Shown: in pieces, positions 34,705 through 42,796 of the stretch
Layout of the letters: each line of letters begins with the position of its first letter
Position numbering within the stretch: position 1 is the stretch's first letter
Assembly (NCBI RefSeq): GCF_006385555.1
Contig: NZ_CP041036.1
Span: 248,001-312,000, forward strand
Reading direction: 5' to 3'
DNA length: 64,000 nt
Origin: Shewanella polaris
Lineage (GTDB): Bacteria > Pseudomonadota > Gammaproteobacteria > Enterobacterales > Shewanellaceae
Made by a program: the position numbers and the translations under genes
The notes under the pieces: generated by a model
Database searches by the model: none
What the model saw: only the letters and a program-made list of their open reading frames with translations
Told to the model about the DNA's origin: nothing

Positions 34705-37700
34705 TTAATTTTTAGGCAGTTTACGACCATATATCAGTAAATATATCGCTGGAATTACAAATAGCGATAATAGTGGCGCAGTCACCATACCGCCCACCAT
34801 AGGTGCAGCAATTTTTTGCATCACCTCATTACCCGTACCACTGCCCCACATGATAGGCAGTAAACCAAAAAATATGGTCGCGACTGTCATGGCTTTAGGG
34901 CGAATTCGCATTACAGCTCCTTCAATTAATGCTGCTGTTAAATCCGCTTTACTGTGGTAGTTATCGGCTTGTTTATAGGCCTTAATACTATTATTAAGGT
35001 ACACTTGCATCACCACGCCAAACTCAGCCGCGACCCCTGCTAATGCAATCATGCCGACCGATACCGCAACTGAAAAATTAAAGTCCAGCCCGTAAAGCAA
35101 CCACGCACTACCAACCAATGAAAAGGGCAAACTTAACATGATCACAGATGCTTGGGTTACTGAGCTAAATGTCATCATCAGCAGCATAAAAATTACTGCA
35201 AGCATTAATGGGATCACCATTTCCATTTTTGCATCAACTCGTTGCATGTACTCATACTGTCCAGCAAAACTATAGCTATAGCGTGGCGGAAGGGAAATCT
35301 GTTGCTTGAGAGCCTTTTCTGCTGTGACGATGTATTCACCAATTGAAATATCTTTCAGATCGACAAACACCCACGAGATAAGGCGACCATTTTCACTGGC
35401 CAGCATAGGGGCGCCATCACTAATGTTTAAGTCTGCTAAATAACTTAAGGGTAAGTACTTGCCCGTTTTGGTCATCACAGGTAAATTTCTGAGTTTCTCA
35501 ATGTTGTCACGTAGCTCTCGCGGGTAACGTATATTGATTGGATAGCGTTCTTGACCTTGAATCGACTCACCAATAGTCATGCCGCCAATCGCCATTTTGA
35601 CTACATCTTGGATGTCTTTTAAGGTCATGCCATAACGTGCGGCATTTTTAAGATCGGGTGTTATATCAATATACCGTCCGCCGCTACTGCGCTGTGAAAA
35701 CGCTGAGGCCGTGCCGGGTAATTGGCTCACAACCGCTTCTATTTCAGCACCGATGCGTTGTAGTTCCTCAACATTTGAACCCGATATCTTTATGCCAACA
35801 GGCGTTCTAACACCTGTGGATAGCATATCGATGCGGGTTTTAATCGGTTGCACCCAGGCATTGGTCATTCCTGGAATACGCACGGTTTTTTGCAGTTCTG
35901 CAATAATGCTTTCTAAGGTTACGCCTTCACGCCATTCAGTATTCGGTTTGAGCATAATGGTAGTTTCGAGCATCGTTAGCGGTGCAGGGTCTGTAGCGGT
36001 AATTGCGCGACCGACCTTACCAAATACCCGCTTAACTTCTGGAACGGTTTTTATCAAACGGTCTGTTTGTTGCAATATCTCCGCTGCTTTGCCAGCACTG
36101 ACGCTAGGTAACGTTGTCGGCATATAAAGCAGATCACCTTCTTCTAAGGTGGGCATAAATTCCGATCCCATTTGGCTTAATGGATAGTAAGCACTGAACA
36201 ACACAATGATGGCTAATCCAATGGTGATTTTAGGAAAATTAAGTACCCACTTTAGTGATGGCTGATACATTGCTATTAGTACTCGGCTGATGGGGTTTTT
36301 ACGTTCATCAGGGATTTTCCCGCGGACAAAATAACCCATTAATACCGGGATCAAGGTAATCGCTAAGATTGCCGATGCCGCCATGGTGAAGGTTTTGGTA
36401 AAGGCTAGCGGGTGGAACAAACGCCCTTCTTGTGCTTCAAGGGCAAATACCGGCGTAAAGCTCAAGGTAATGATCAATAAACTGAAGAATAATGCTGGGC
36501 CGACTTCAATAGAGGCTTCTTTTACAAGTTGCCAATGGTCTTCCCCCTCGGGAGCCTTACCGTGCTTGTGGCGATAATGTTCTAAATGCTTATGGGTATT
36601 TTCAACCATCACAATCGACGCATCAACCACTGCACCAATGGCAATGGCAATGCCCCCTAGGCTCATAATATTGGCATTGACACCAATGAGATTCATGGCG
36701 ATAAAACTGATCAAAATCGAAATAGGTAAAGTGATAATAGCAACTAATGTTGAGCGAGCATGCAGTAAAAATAATAAGCAAATGAGCCCGACAACCAGCA
36801 TTTCCTCTAGCACTTTATGGGTAAGATTATCGACTGAGCGTAAGATTAAGTCTGAACGGTCATAAGTGGTGACTAATTCAACTCCATCAGGCAGTCCATT
36901 ACTAATTTGCTTGAGTTTTTGCTTAACATTATTAATGGTTTCAAGTGCATTCTCGCCATAACGCATCACTACAATGCCGCCGACGACTTCACCTTCACCA
37001 TTCAGTTCGGCAATACCACGACGGGCCGCTGGTCCGGTTCTTAGTTGGGCTACATCTTTCATTAATACTGGGGTGCCAGTTTCAGATAAAATACCCAATG
37101 GAATTTCAGCAAAATCGGCAATGGTTTGACGATAACCACTTGAGGTGATCATATATTCAGCTTCGGCCATTTCAATGACTGAACCACCAGTCGAGCTATT
37201 GGAATTATCTAAAGCATTTTTAATGGTCATTAAATCTATTTGGTACAGAGCCAACTTATGCGGGTCGACAACCACTTGATATGTTTGTTCCATACCGCCA
37301 ACAGTGGCAACTTCTGATACACCAGCAACACTTTGTAATTCGAGCTTTAAAAACCAATCTTGTAACGAACGTAATTGGGCTAAATCATATTGACCATTGC
37401 GATCGACTAAGGCGTATTGAAAAATCCAACCCACACCAGATGCATCAGGGCCAATGCTTGGTGTGACACCTGCTGGTAGTTGATCTTGGGTTTGCGATAA
37501 ATATTCTAAAACCCGTGAGCGAGCCCAATAAATATCGGTGCCATCTTCAAAAATGACGTACACAAACGAATCACCAAACATCGAAAAGCCACGCACCGTT
37601 TTAGCACCTGGCACGGCAAGCATGGCAGAGGACAAAGGATAGGTAATTTGATCTTCAACCAATTGTGGTGCTTGACCTGGATATGACGTTTTAACAATGA

Positions 37701-37839
37701 CTTGCACATCTGATAAGTCAGGCAGCGCATCGAGCGGTGTCGTGCGCATGGCTTGATAACCCACTAACGCTATAACGACGGTGAATATTAACACCATCAC
37801 GCGTTGTTTTATCGAGGCACTAATTATTTTTGCTAACAT
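34705..37839 (-). CDS. Heavy-metal RND efflux pump, CusA/CzcA family
   Basis: A 1044-residue resistance-nodulation-division proton antiporter of the heavy-metal (HME) branch. Twelve membrane helices and two large periplasmic loops are visible. The start with TPLDALPDLSDVQVIVKTSYPGQAPQ and the helix-4 region with GAVVDASIVMVEN are HME signatures. The second loop has methionines fitting Cu/Ag export. Family context suggests a copper/silver pump of CusA type, but zinc or cobalt cannot be excluded. It is encoded after the adaptor gene with 11 bases between; no outer-membrane channel gene is present in the window. Confidence 0.92.
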   Translation of the reverse strand: MLAKIISASIKQRVMVLIFTVVIALVGYQAMRTTPLDALPDLSDVQVIVKTSYPGQAPQLVEDQITYPLSSAMLAVPGAKTVRGFSMFGDSFVYVIFEDGTDIYWARSRVLEYLSQTQDQLPAGVTPSIGPDASGVGWIFQYALVDRNGQYDLAQLRSLQDWFLKLELQSVAGVSEVATVGGMEQTYQVVVDPHKLALYQIDLMTIKNALDNSNSSTGGSVIEMAEAEYMITSSGYRQTIADFAEIPLGILSETGTPVLMKDVAQLRTGPAARRGIAELNGEGEVVGGIVVMRYGENALETINNVKQKLKQISNGLPDGVELVTTYDRSDLILRSVDNLTHKVLEEMLVVGLICLLFLLHARSTLVAIITLPISILISFIAMNLIGVNANIMSLGGIAIAIGAVVDASIVMVENTHKHLEHYRHKHGKAPEGEDHWQLVKEASIEVGPALFFSLLIITLSFTPVFALEAQEGRLFHPLAFTKTFTMAASAILAITLIPVLMGYFVRGKIPDERKNPISRVLIAMYQPSLKWVLNFPKITIGLAIIVLFSAYYPLSQMGSEFMPTLEEGDLLYMPTTLPSVSAGKAAEILQQTDRLIKTVPEVKRVFGKVGRAITATDPAPLTMLETTIMLKPNTEWREGVTLESIIAELQKTVRIPGMTNAWVQPIKTRIDMLSTGVRTPVGIKISGSNVEELQRIGAEIEAVVSQLPGTASAFSQRSSGGRYIDITPDLKNAARYGMTLKDIQDVVKMAIGGMTIGESIQGQERYPINIRYPRELRDNIEKLRNLPVMTKTGKYLPLSYLADLNISDGAPMLASENGRLISWVFVDLKDISIGEYIVTAEKALKQQISLPPRYSYSFAGQYEYMQRVDAKMEMVIPLMLAVIFMLLMMTFSSVTQASVIMLSLPFSLVGSAWLLYGLDFNFSVAVSVGMIALAGVAAEFGVVMQVYLNNSIKAYKQADNYHSKADLTAALIEGAVMRIRPKAMTVATIFFGLLPIMWGSGTGNEVMQKIAAPMVGGMVTAPLLSLFVIPAIYLLIYGRKLPKN

Positions 37840-37850
37840 GACAGTGCTCC

Positions 37851-39359
37851 TTAGTGCTGGTGAGCATCGGTTGTGGCATTTTCACTGGTCGAAGTGTTAT
37901 TGCTTAACCTTTGTAAACTACCTTGAATGCTGGCTTCAGAGTCCAGTAAAAACTGCCCAGATATGACGACTTTGTCATGTTCATTGAGCCCCTCTAAAAT
38001 CTCAGCCTTACCGCCCGACATGATACCAATTTTTACTGGTACGGAAGCAAAGCTAGTATCACTACGCTGTACTACAACACGATTCTCGCGACCGGTGAGA
38101 ATAAGCGCTTCGGTCGGTACCGTAAGCACGTTATTCTTAGGCAGTCCAAATAAGGTTACATCAACCAAGCTACCCGGTTTGAGTTTGTCATTAAGATTAT
38201 TAAGCTTAATCCGTACTCGCATTGCTCGGGTAACGGGGTCTAATTCGGGGTAGATATAGTCAATCGTTGAATCAATATCAAACAGCCCTTGAGCCGCCGC
38301 ACTCACAGTGACTTTACGACCTTGTTGCAGCCAACTTTGCTCGTTTTCAAATACATCAGCAATAACCCAAATGCTGTCTAAATTAACGATTTCAAATAGG
38401 GTATCCCCTGGCTGAATATACATACCAGGACGAATTGTAAGCTTACTGATAAAACCATCTTGCGGAGCATAAAAAGGCACTTTAAAAATGGTTTCACCGG
38501 TTTTTTCTAAACGGTTAATCACCTTACTATCAACACCCAGTAATGCTAAGCGCTTGCGTGCTTTAAGTAATAAACTACTGCCTCGTTTTTTATCTTGTTT
38601 AAGGTAGTCTTGTGCTTGAGAGTAATCGTCTTGGGCATTGACCAATTCAGGCGAGTAAAGCTCATATAACAATTGGCCCTTTTTTATCTTTTGACCAACA
38701 TTATGCACCATGAGCGTTTCTATCCATCCGGTTGCACGGGTATGCACATGGCCAATAGTATCTTCGTTATATTGCACTGTGCCTATGGTGTTCACTTGGC
38801 GGGATAAGTTTGATTTTTCAACAATATGACTGCGCATGCCTAATGCTTGTTGCATACCGCCAGAAACGCCAACAACAATTTCTTGGCTTGCATCAACAAC
38901 GGTGACTTTCTCAAGGTTCATGCCACAGATTGGGCATGTGCCAGGGACATCGGACACCACATGAGGATGCATTGGACAGACATATTTTACATTGGTGCTA
39001 TCGTCCTGATTTGCCGTAGGCAGCAATGCCGGTTTAGATTGACTAAATACCTTATCGGCTTGGCTTTTTTCTACAGGGGTCGTATTTTGCATGTTTGGCA
39101 TTTGATGTTGAGTGTCGTCAACGGTGGACTCTTCTTCCTCCTCTTTGACGACGAGAAACATATTACAGATGGGACAGGTTCCCTCTTTATCACTGATAAC
39201 TTCAGGGTGCATTGGGCAAGTATAGGTTTTACTGGCTTGTGACAGATGCTGGGCATGGTCGTGTTCAGCAGCATAAACGGCAGGTGATGTCAGAGCAACT
39301 GGGATGGTTATCCCAACAAATGCGCCCAGTAGCATGCTAGAGAGTGGAAATTTTTTCAT
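37851..39359 (-). CDS. RND adaptor (CusB type) with two N-terminal metal-binding domains
   Basis: A 502-residue periplasmic adaptor. After a signal peptide (about 1-31) come two heavy-metal-binding domains, each with CPMHPxV and a later CPICxM (about 48-67 and 128-147). These are followed by the membrane-fusion-protein hairpin and beta-barrel (YSPELVNAQDDYSQAQDYL, then PQDGFISKLTIRPGMYIQPGDTLF). The start MKKF at 39359 has CGAGGG upstream and is preferred to the longer frame to 39401. The N-terminal ~100 residues are duplicated upstream as a separate small gene. The two domains could shuttle Cu(I)/Ag(I) as CusF does. Confidence 0.9.
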   Translation of the reverse strand: MKKFPLSSMLLGAFVGITIPVALTSPAVYAAEHDHAQHLSQASKTYTCPMHPEVISDKEGTCPICNMFLVVKEEEEESTVDDTQHQMPNMQNTTPVEKSQADKVFSQSKPALLPTANQDDSTNVKYVCPMHPHVVSDVPGTCPICGMNLEKVTVVDASQEIVVGVSGGMQQALGMRSHIVEKSNLSRQVNTIGTVQYNEDTIGHVHTRATGWIETLMVHNVGQKIKKGQLLYELYSPELVNAQDDYSQAQDYLKQDKKRGSSLLLKARKRLALLGVDSKVINRLEKTGETIFKVPFYAPQDGFISKLTIRPGMYIQPGDTLFEIVNLDSIWVIADVFENEQSWLQQGRKVTVSAAAQGLFDIDSTIDYIYPELDPVTRAMRVRIKLNNLNDKLKPGSLVDVTLFGLPKNNVLTVPTEALILTGRENRVVVQRSDTSFASVPVKIGIMSGGKAEILEGLNEHDKVVISGQFLLDSEASIQGSLQRLSNNTSTSENATTDAHQH

Positions 39360-39469
39360 AAAACCCTCGATATTCATCATGACAATACTGACGATCGTCA
39401 TGATGAATAAACGCTAAAAAATAATAATATTGGATATGTTCAACACGCAATAGCGATCAATTGAACTTA
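39054..39469 (-). repeat. Tandem duplication, copy A (inside the adaptor gene)
   Basis: This segment and 39470-39870 are adjacent direct copies, diverged but alignable over leader, signal peptide and first metal-binding domain. Shared marks include the leader GATCAATTGAA, the CGATATTCATCATGACAAT block before the start codon, and the protein sequence AEHDHAQHLSQASKTYTCPM against VEHDHAQHQSQASKTYTCPM. Confidence 0.8.
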
Positions 39470-39775
39470 ATCTGCTAGGTTTTTTTCTACTGGAATATAA
39501 CTTTGCATGTTAACCATTGGATGCATAGTGTCTTTAGTGGCGGACTCTTGTTGCTCATCTTTGACAACCAAAAACATATTACAGATGGGGCAACGGCCCT
39601 CTTTATCACTAATCACTTCAGGATGCATTGGACAAGTGTAGGTTTTACTGGCTTGTGACTGATGTTGGGCATGGTCGTGCTCGACGGCATAAGCGATTGG
39701 TGATGATAGAACCAATGGGAGAAAAACGCCGACAAACGCGCCTAAGATTACACTAGAGAATGTAATTTTTTTCAT
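39467..39775 (-). CDS. Free-standing heavy-metal-binding domain protein
   Basis: A 102-residue protein with a signal peptide (about 1-31) and one heavy-metal-binding domain (CPMHPEV then CPICNM), nearly the same as the first 102 residues of the adjacent adaptor. It stops exactly where the duplicated unit ends. CGAGG precedes the ATG at 39775; the frame is open to 39826 but that part is leader. It may act as a small periplasmic metal chaperone like CusF by analogy, or be a truncated by-product that is still translated. The signal peptide and all four motif cysteines and histidine are intact, which favours function. Confidence 0.72.
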   Translation of the reverse strand: MKKITFSSVILGAFVGVFLPLVLSSPIAYAVEHDHAQHQSQASKTYTCPMHPEVISDKEGRCPICNMFLVVKDEQQESATKDTMHPMVNMQSYIPVEKNLAD

Positions 39776-39870
39776 AATAACCTCGATATTCATCATGACA
39801 ATCATGATGATAAACGCTAAAAACAATAATGTTGAATGTGCTCAAGGCACAAGGATGATCAATTGAATTA
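39470..39870 (-). repeat. Tandem duplication, copy B (free-standing metal-binding gene)
   Basis: This is the second copy of the unit at 39054-39469. It runs from the stop region of the upstream CopL-like gene to the codon matching adaptor residue 102. At the junction the reading frame meets a TAA in the context TTAAgTTCAATTGATC. The same sequence surrounds the stop of the CopL-like gene, which is what a simple tandem duplication would produce. Confidence 0.8.
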
Positions 39871-40317
39871 AGCGATAGGAGGGCGAAAAGCTGGTGGGAA
39901 GGCGATTGATACTCGATTAACAACCATAGTAATGGGGGCCGAAAAAAGCGGGATGTTGGTTATCGGCAATTGAATATCGATAAGGTTAGCTACCAGAGAA
40001 ATGGTCAAACAGTGATTACAATCAATACTGCAAAAGCCTGAACCATTACAACAACTGGCTTTGGGAAGTGATGAGGTCACTGATTCATCAATATTATTAA
40101 CAATATTCGAGACATTATCGTGGCAATTTATCATCGCCTTGTGTGACATTGATACCGTGGTGTCAGTTGCGTCATCTGTTTGAGTAGACATTGTTAGTTG
40201 GGTCATTTGGGCATTGGCCATCGGTACCATTAAACTGTCATTAGTCAATAACCCCTGTCCGACAAGTGCGAACAAAGTGATAGTGATGATCCAATAATTT
40301 GACAGTTTTGCTTTCAT
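39868..40317 (-). CDS. CopL/CzcI-like small secreted Cys/His-rich protein
   Basis: A 149-residue protein with an N-terminal signal sequence or anchor (about 8-28), then a cysteine/histidine-rich stretch (CHD, CCNGSGFCSIDCNHC, about 65-108) and a C-terminal hydrophobic segment ending in PPAFRPPIA. This layout is seen in small proteins at the head of copper or zinc RND operons (CopL, CzcI and DUF2946-like). It is first in the operon reading to the metal-binding protein, adaptor and pump. The cysteines suggest metal binding in the periplasm. Assignment rests on layout and context. Confidence 0.6.
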   Translation of the reverse strand: MKAKLSNYWIITITLFALVGQGLLTNDSLMVPMANAQMTQLTMSTQTDDATDTTVSMSHKAMINCHDNVSNIVNNIDESVTSSLPKASCCNGSGFCSIDCNHCLTISLVANLIDIQLPITNIPLFSAPITMVVNRVSIAFPPAFRPPIA

Positions 40318-41029
40318 TTAACCTTAACTAATTTGTGGTGTGTAGATAGCTTAACAGACCTTTACATCAGTAAACATCTTTCAAATAATTTTGTTAACCC
40401 AGATGATAATAACTTTTTTATGTTATCAATCGTGTGATGCACATTCCATTTCATTAATGTAGATAAGTCTAACACCAAAGCCAGTGAGTTTTTGCTGGAC
40501 CTTGGTTGATATTATTTATATTTCAACAAATCGTTTAAACAAAGAACGCCTACTCTATTTAAAAATGCTACCCATCCGAATTCGTTAACGTTAAAGGTCA
40601 TCATAAAGTGAGAATGCTCCCATTAATGTAGACAGTATTAAAAGAGCGACTTATTGAGTGCAGTATAAGCAACTCTATGAGCCTTGGTGGTAAAAAGATG
40701 GCAAGTAAGATGTCGGAGATGTTAAACCGTATATTTTTGTATTTGAACAGACATTTATCAATCAATTCTGCATGTCTTTATACCAAAAAACAGCTTGGTC
40801 CATCTTCTCTTTTGATCAGATAAGTAGGGTTCAAATAAATCTTCTAGAAATTAATCGGTCCTTTTCTTTTTGTAATATCAGTAAAATAGCGATCCACCTC
40901 TCATTTTCAATAATTTTTTGACAAGCAATTATCAGAATAGCGACTAGAATCAATTTTCTAACTATAAAAAATCTTAAACTAACAATATAAATATTAAGAA
41001 TTCCATTTTGCTATTACGGAGATTGAACA
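40318..41029. other. 712-base noncoding region between the metal operon and cymA
   Basis: It must contain divergent promoters for the metal-efflux operon (leftwards) and cymA (rightwards). The 12-mer CATTAATGTAGA occurs twice (40452-40463 and 40621-40632). A short ATG frame at 40677-40823 has no ribosome site and no recognised content. No insertion-sequence ends were found. Confidence 0.5.
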
Positions 41030-41593
41030 ATGAACTGGCGTGCACTATTTAAACCAAGCGCGAAGTACTCAATTATTGCACTTATTGTTGTGGGTGTAGT
41101 TGTGGGTGTCGTAGGTTATTTCGCAACTCAACAAACTTTGCATGCAACAAGTAGTGATGCTTTTTGTATGACATGTCACCGTGACCATTCGTTAAGAAAA
41201 GAAGTCATGGAATCAGCTCATGGCGGTGGTAGAGCTGGTGTTACAGTGCAATGTCAAGATTGTCACTTACCACATGGCCCATTTGCATATCTAATGAAGA
41301 AAATCATTGTTTCTAAAGATATTATTGGTTTGATGACCATTGATGGCTTTATGACTCAAGAATGGTTAGATGAAAATCGTAAAGAACAAGCGGATTTAGC
41401 GTTAAAATATTTCCGCAGCAATGATTCAGCTAACTGTCAGCATTGTCATACTCGTATTTATGAAGATCAACCTGATACGATGAAGAAAATGGCTGTAAGA
41501 ATGCACACCATGAATTTCAAGAAAGCACCAGAAAAGAGAAAGACTTGTGTCGATTGTCATAAAGGTGTCGCGCATCCTTACCCTAAAAAGTAA
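41030..41593 (+). CDS. cymA: Tetraheme menaquinol dehydrogenase CymA
   Basis: A 187-residue NapC/NirT-family cytochrome. It is anchored by one N-terminal helix (about 13-33) with a periplasmic tetraheme head. Heme motifs are CMTCH (46-50), CQDCH (75-79), CQHCH (136-140) and CVDCH (173-177). In Shewanella CymA oxidises menaquinol and feeds electrons to fumarate, nitrate, nitrite, DMSO and metal-oxide reductases. The length and overall sequence match recalled S. oneidensis CymA closely. GGAG precedes the ATG and a strong terminator follows, so it is monocistronic. It depends on menaquinone, and menDHCE lies 6 kb away. Confidence 0.95.
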   Translation: MNWRALFKPSAKYSIIALIVVGVVVGVVGYFATQQTLHATSSDAFCMTCHRDHSLRKEVMESAHGGGRAGVTVQCQDCHLPHGPFAYLMKKIIVSKDIIGLMTIDGFMTQEWLDENRKEQADLALKYFRSNDSANCQHCHTRIYEDQPDTMKKMAVRMHTMNFKKAPEKRKTCVDCHKGVAHPYPKK

Positions 41594-41611
41594 TGCGTTA
41601 ATTAGATAAAT

Positions 41612-41643
41612 AAAAACCTCGTTATATTAACGAGGTTTTTTTA
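41612..41643 (+). terminator. Rho-independent terminator after cymA
   Basis: Arms AAAAACCTCGTTA and TAACGAGGTTTTT with a three-base loop and a T-run, 19 bases after the stop. Confidence 0.93.
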
Positions 41644-41725
41644 TGCCAATTTCTCAAGTAATAAGTGCCTACTAATTTAGAGGGAAGATCGGATCATAGA
41701 TTTATTGTAGGCGTTGTAGATTCTT

Positions 41726-42001
41726 TTAATCAGCATTCTGGCTATGGTATTGATCTAGTATCGCAAAGAGCCCAAATAATAAAATTGCACCGTAATCTGT
41801 GATTTTTTTATTTTTATGGGACAAGAAGATACCTGTCAGTAATGCCATTAAAATATGCATAACCGCAGTAATACTAGCAAGCAAATTGAGGGTTTCAGAC
41901 ACTTCTGGACTAAAGACACATAAACCATAAGCCACTACACACCACATTGATAATGTGGCCGCTTTTCCCATTAGGGTAATATCATTGATAGACATGGGCA
42001 T
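41726..42001 (-). CDS. DUF1145 (YhhL-like) small membrane protein
   Basis: A 91-residue protein with three hydrophobic segments and no polar domain. It resembles E. coli YhhL (DUF1145), which also follows rsmD. It begins directly after the rsmD stop, so the two are translated from one message. Function is unknown. Confidence 0.75.
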   Translation of the reverse strand: MPMSINDITLMGKAATLSMWCVVAYGLCVFSPEVSETLNLLASITAVMHILMALLTGIFLSHKNKKITDYGAILLFGLFAILDQYHSQNAD

Positions 42002-42616
42002 TTATTCGTCTACAGATTCGTCTGCAGATTGTCCAAGGATGTCTGGTTGGTATTGATAGAGTCGATAACAGACTTGTCCTGCTTGTTTTTCTTTTAGTGC
42101 AATCCAAGTAGCGGGTACTTGGAATGAGGCTAATGTTGACTCGGTTTCAACATAAATAAGAGCATCATTGTTTAACCACTGATGAGTCATTAATAATTCA
42201 ACCGTTTTACCTGCCAAGTCTTTATGAAAGGGAGGATCGATAAACACAATATCAAAACCTGTAGCTGTGCCTTTAGCAAGCATTTGCAAACTATCTGCAT
42301 TTACAACCTCTGCATTTTGGCATTGCAGTGTGGCGAGATTTTGTTTTAGCTGATTAGCCGCGTTTTTTTGCAGCTCAATCATGGTGGCAAAATTAGCATA
42401 ACGAGATAATGCTTCGAGGCCTAATGCACCACTGCCAGCATAGCAATCGAGTACTCTGGCACCACGAATATCGTTAGCAAGCCAATTAAATAAGGTCTCG
42501 CGAACGCGATCGGTGGTTGGTCGCAGGCCTTCGAGATCATGGATTGGCAGTTTACGAGAACGCCATTGACCTGAAATAATTCGCACCTGACCACTACTGG
42601 TGTTTTTTTTAGCCAT
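42002..42616 (-). CDS. rsmD: 16S rRNA m2G966 methyltransferase RsmD
   Basis: A 204-residue Rossmann-fold methyltransferase that modifies G966 of 16S rRNA with S-adenosylmethionine. The SAM motif VLDCYAGSGALGLEALSR and the catalytic VFIDPPFH are intact. The N-terminal RIISGQWRSRKL is typical. ATG at 42616 has GAGGG upstream and is preferred to the longer start at 42643. It is divergent from ftsY, the common gammaproteobacterial arrangement. Confidence 0.95.
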   Translation of the reverse strand: MAKKNTSSGQVRIISGQWRSRKLPIHDLEGLRPTTDRVRETLFNWLANDIRGARVLDCYAGSGALGLEALSRYANFATMIELQKNAANQLKQNLATLQCQNAEVVNADSLQMLAKGTATGFDIVFIDPPFHKDLAGKTVELLMTHQWLNNDALIYVETESTLASFQVPATWIALKEKQAGQVCYRLYQYQPDILGQSADESVDE

Positions 42617-42796
42617 CTTGCCCTCGTCATTTTGCCTGAACAAAGAAAAAAGAAAGTGGTAGACTATGCCACAATCTGAACTGTCGTTATTTTATATCAA
42701 ACTTGTGATTAAATGTGAGTATTCATCATTTTACTGGTTAGAGATGCAACAAACGGCGTCATCTGAATTTTAAGCATATAAATACTGGTAACAAAT

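Noticed and set aside
40677..40823. 48-codon ATG frame upstream of cymA
   Set aside because: No ribosome-binding site, no recognised content, in a region with many stops in other frames.
40912..40945. sigma-70 promoter for cymA from a TTGACA near 40918
   Set aside because: The best following -10-like hexamer (TAGAAT) is 21 bases away, beyond normal spacing.
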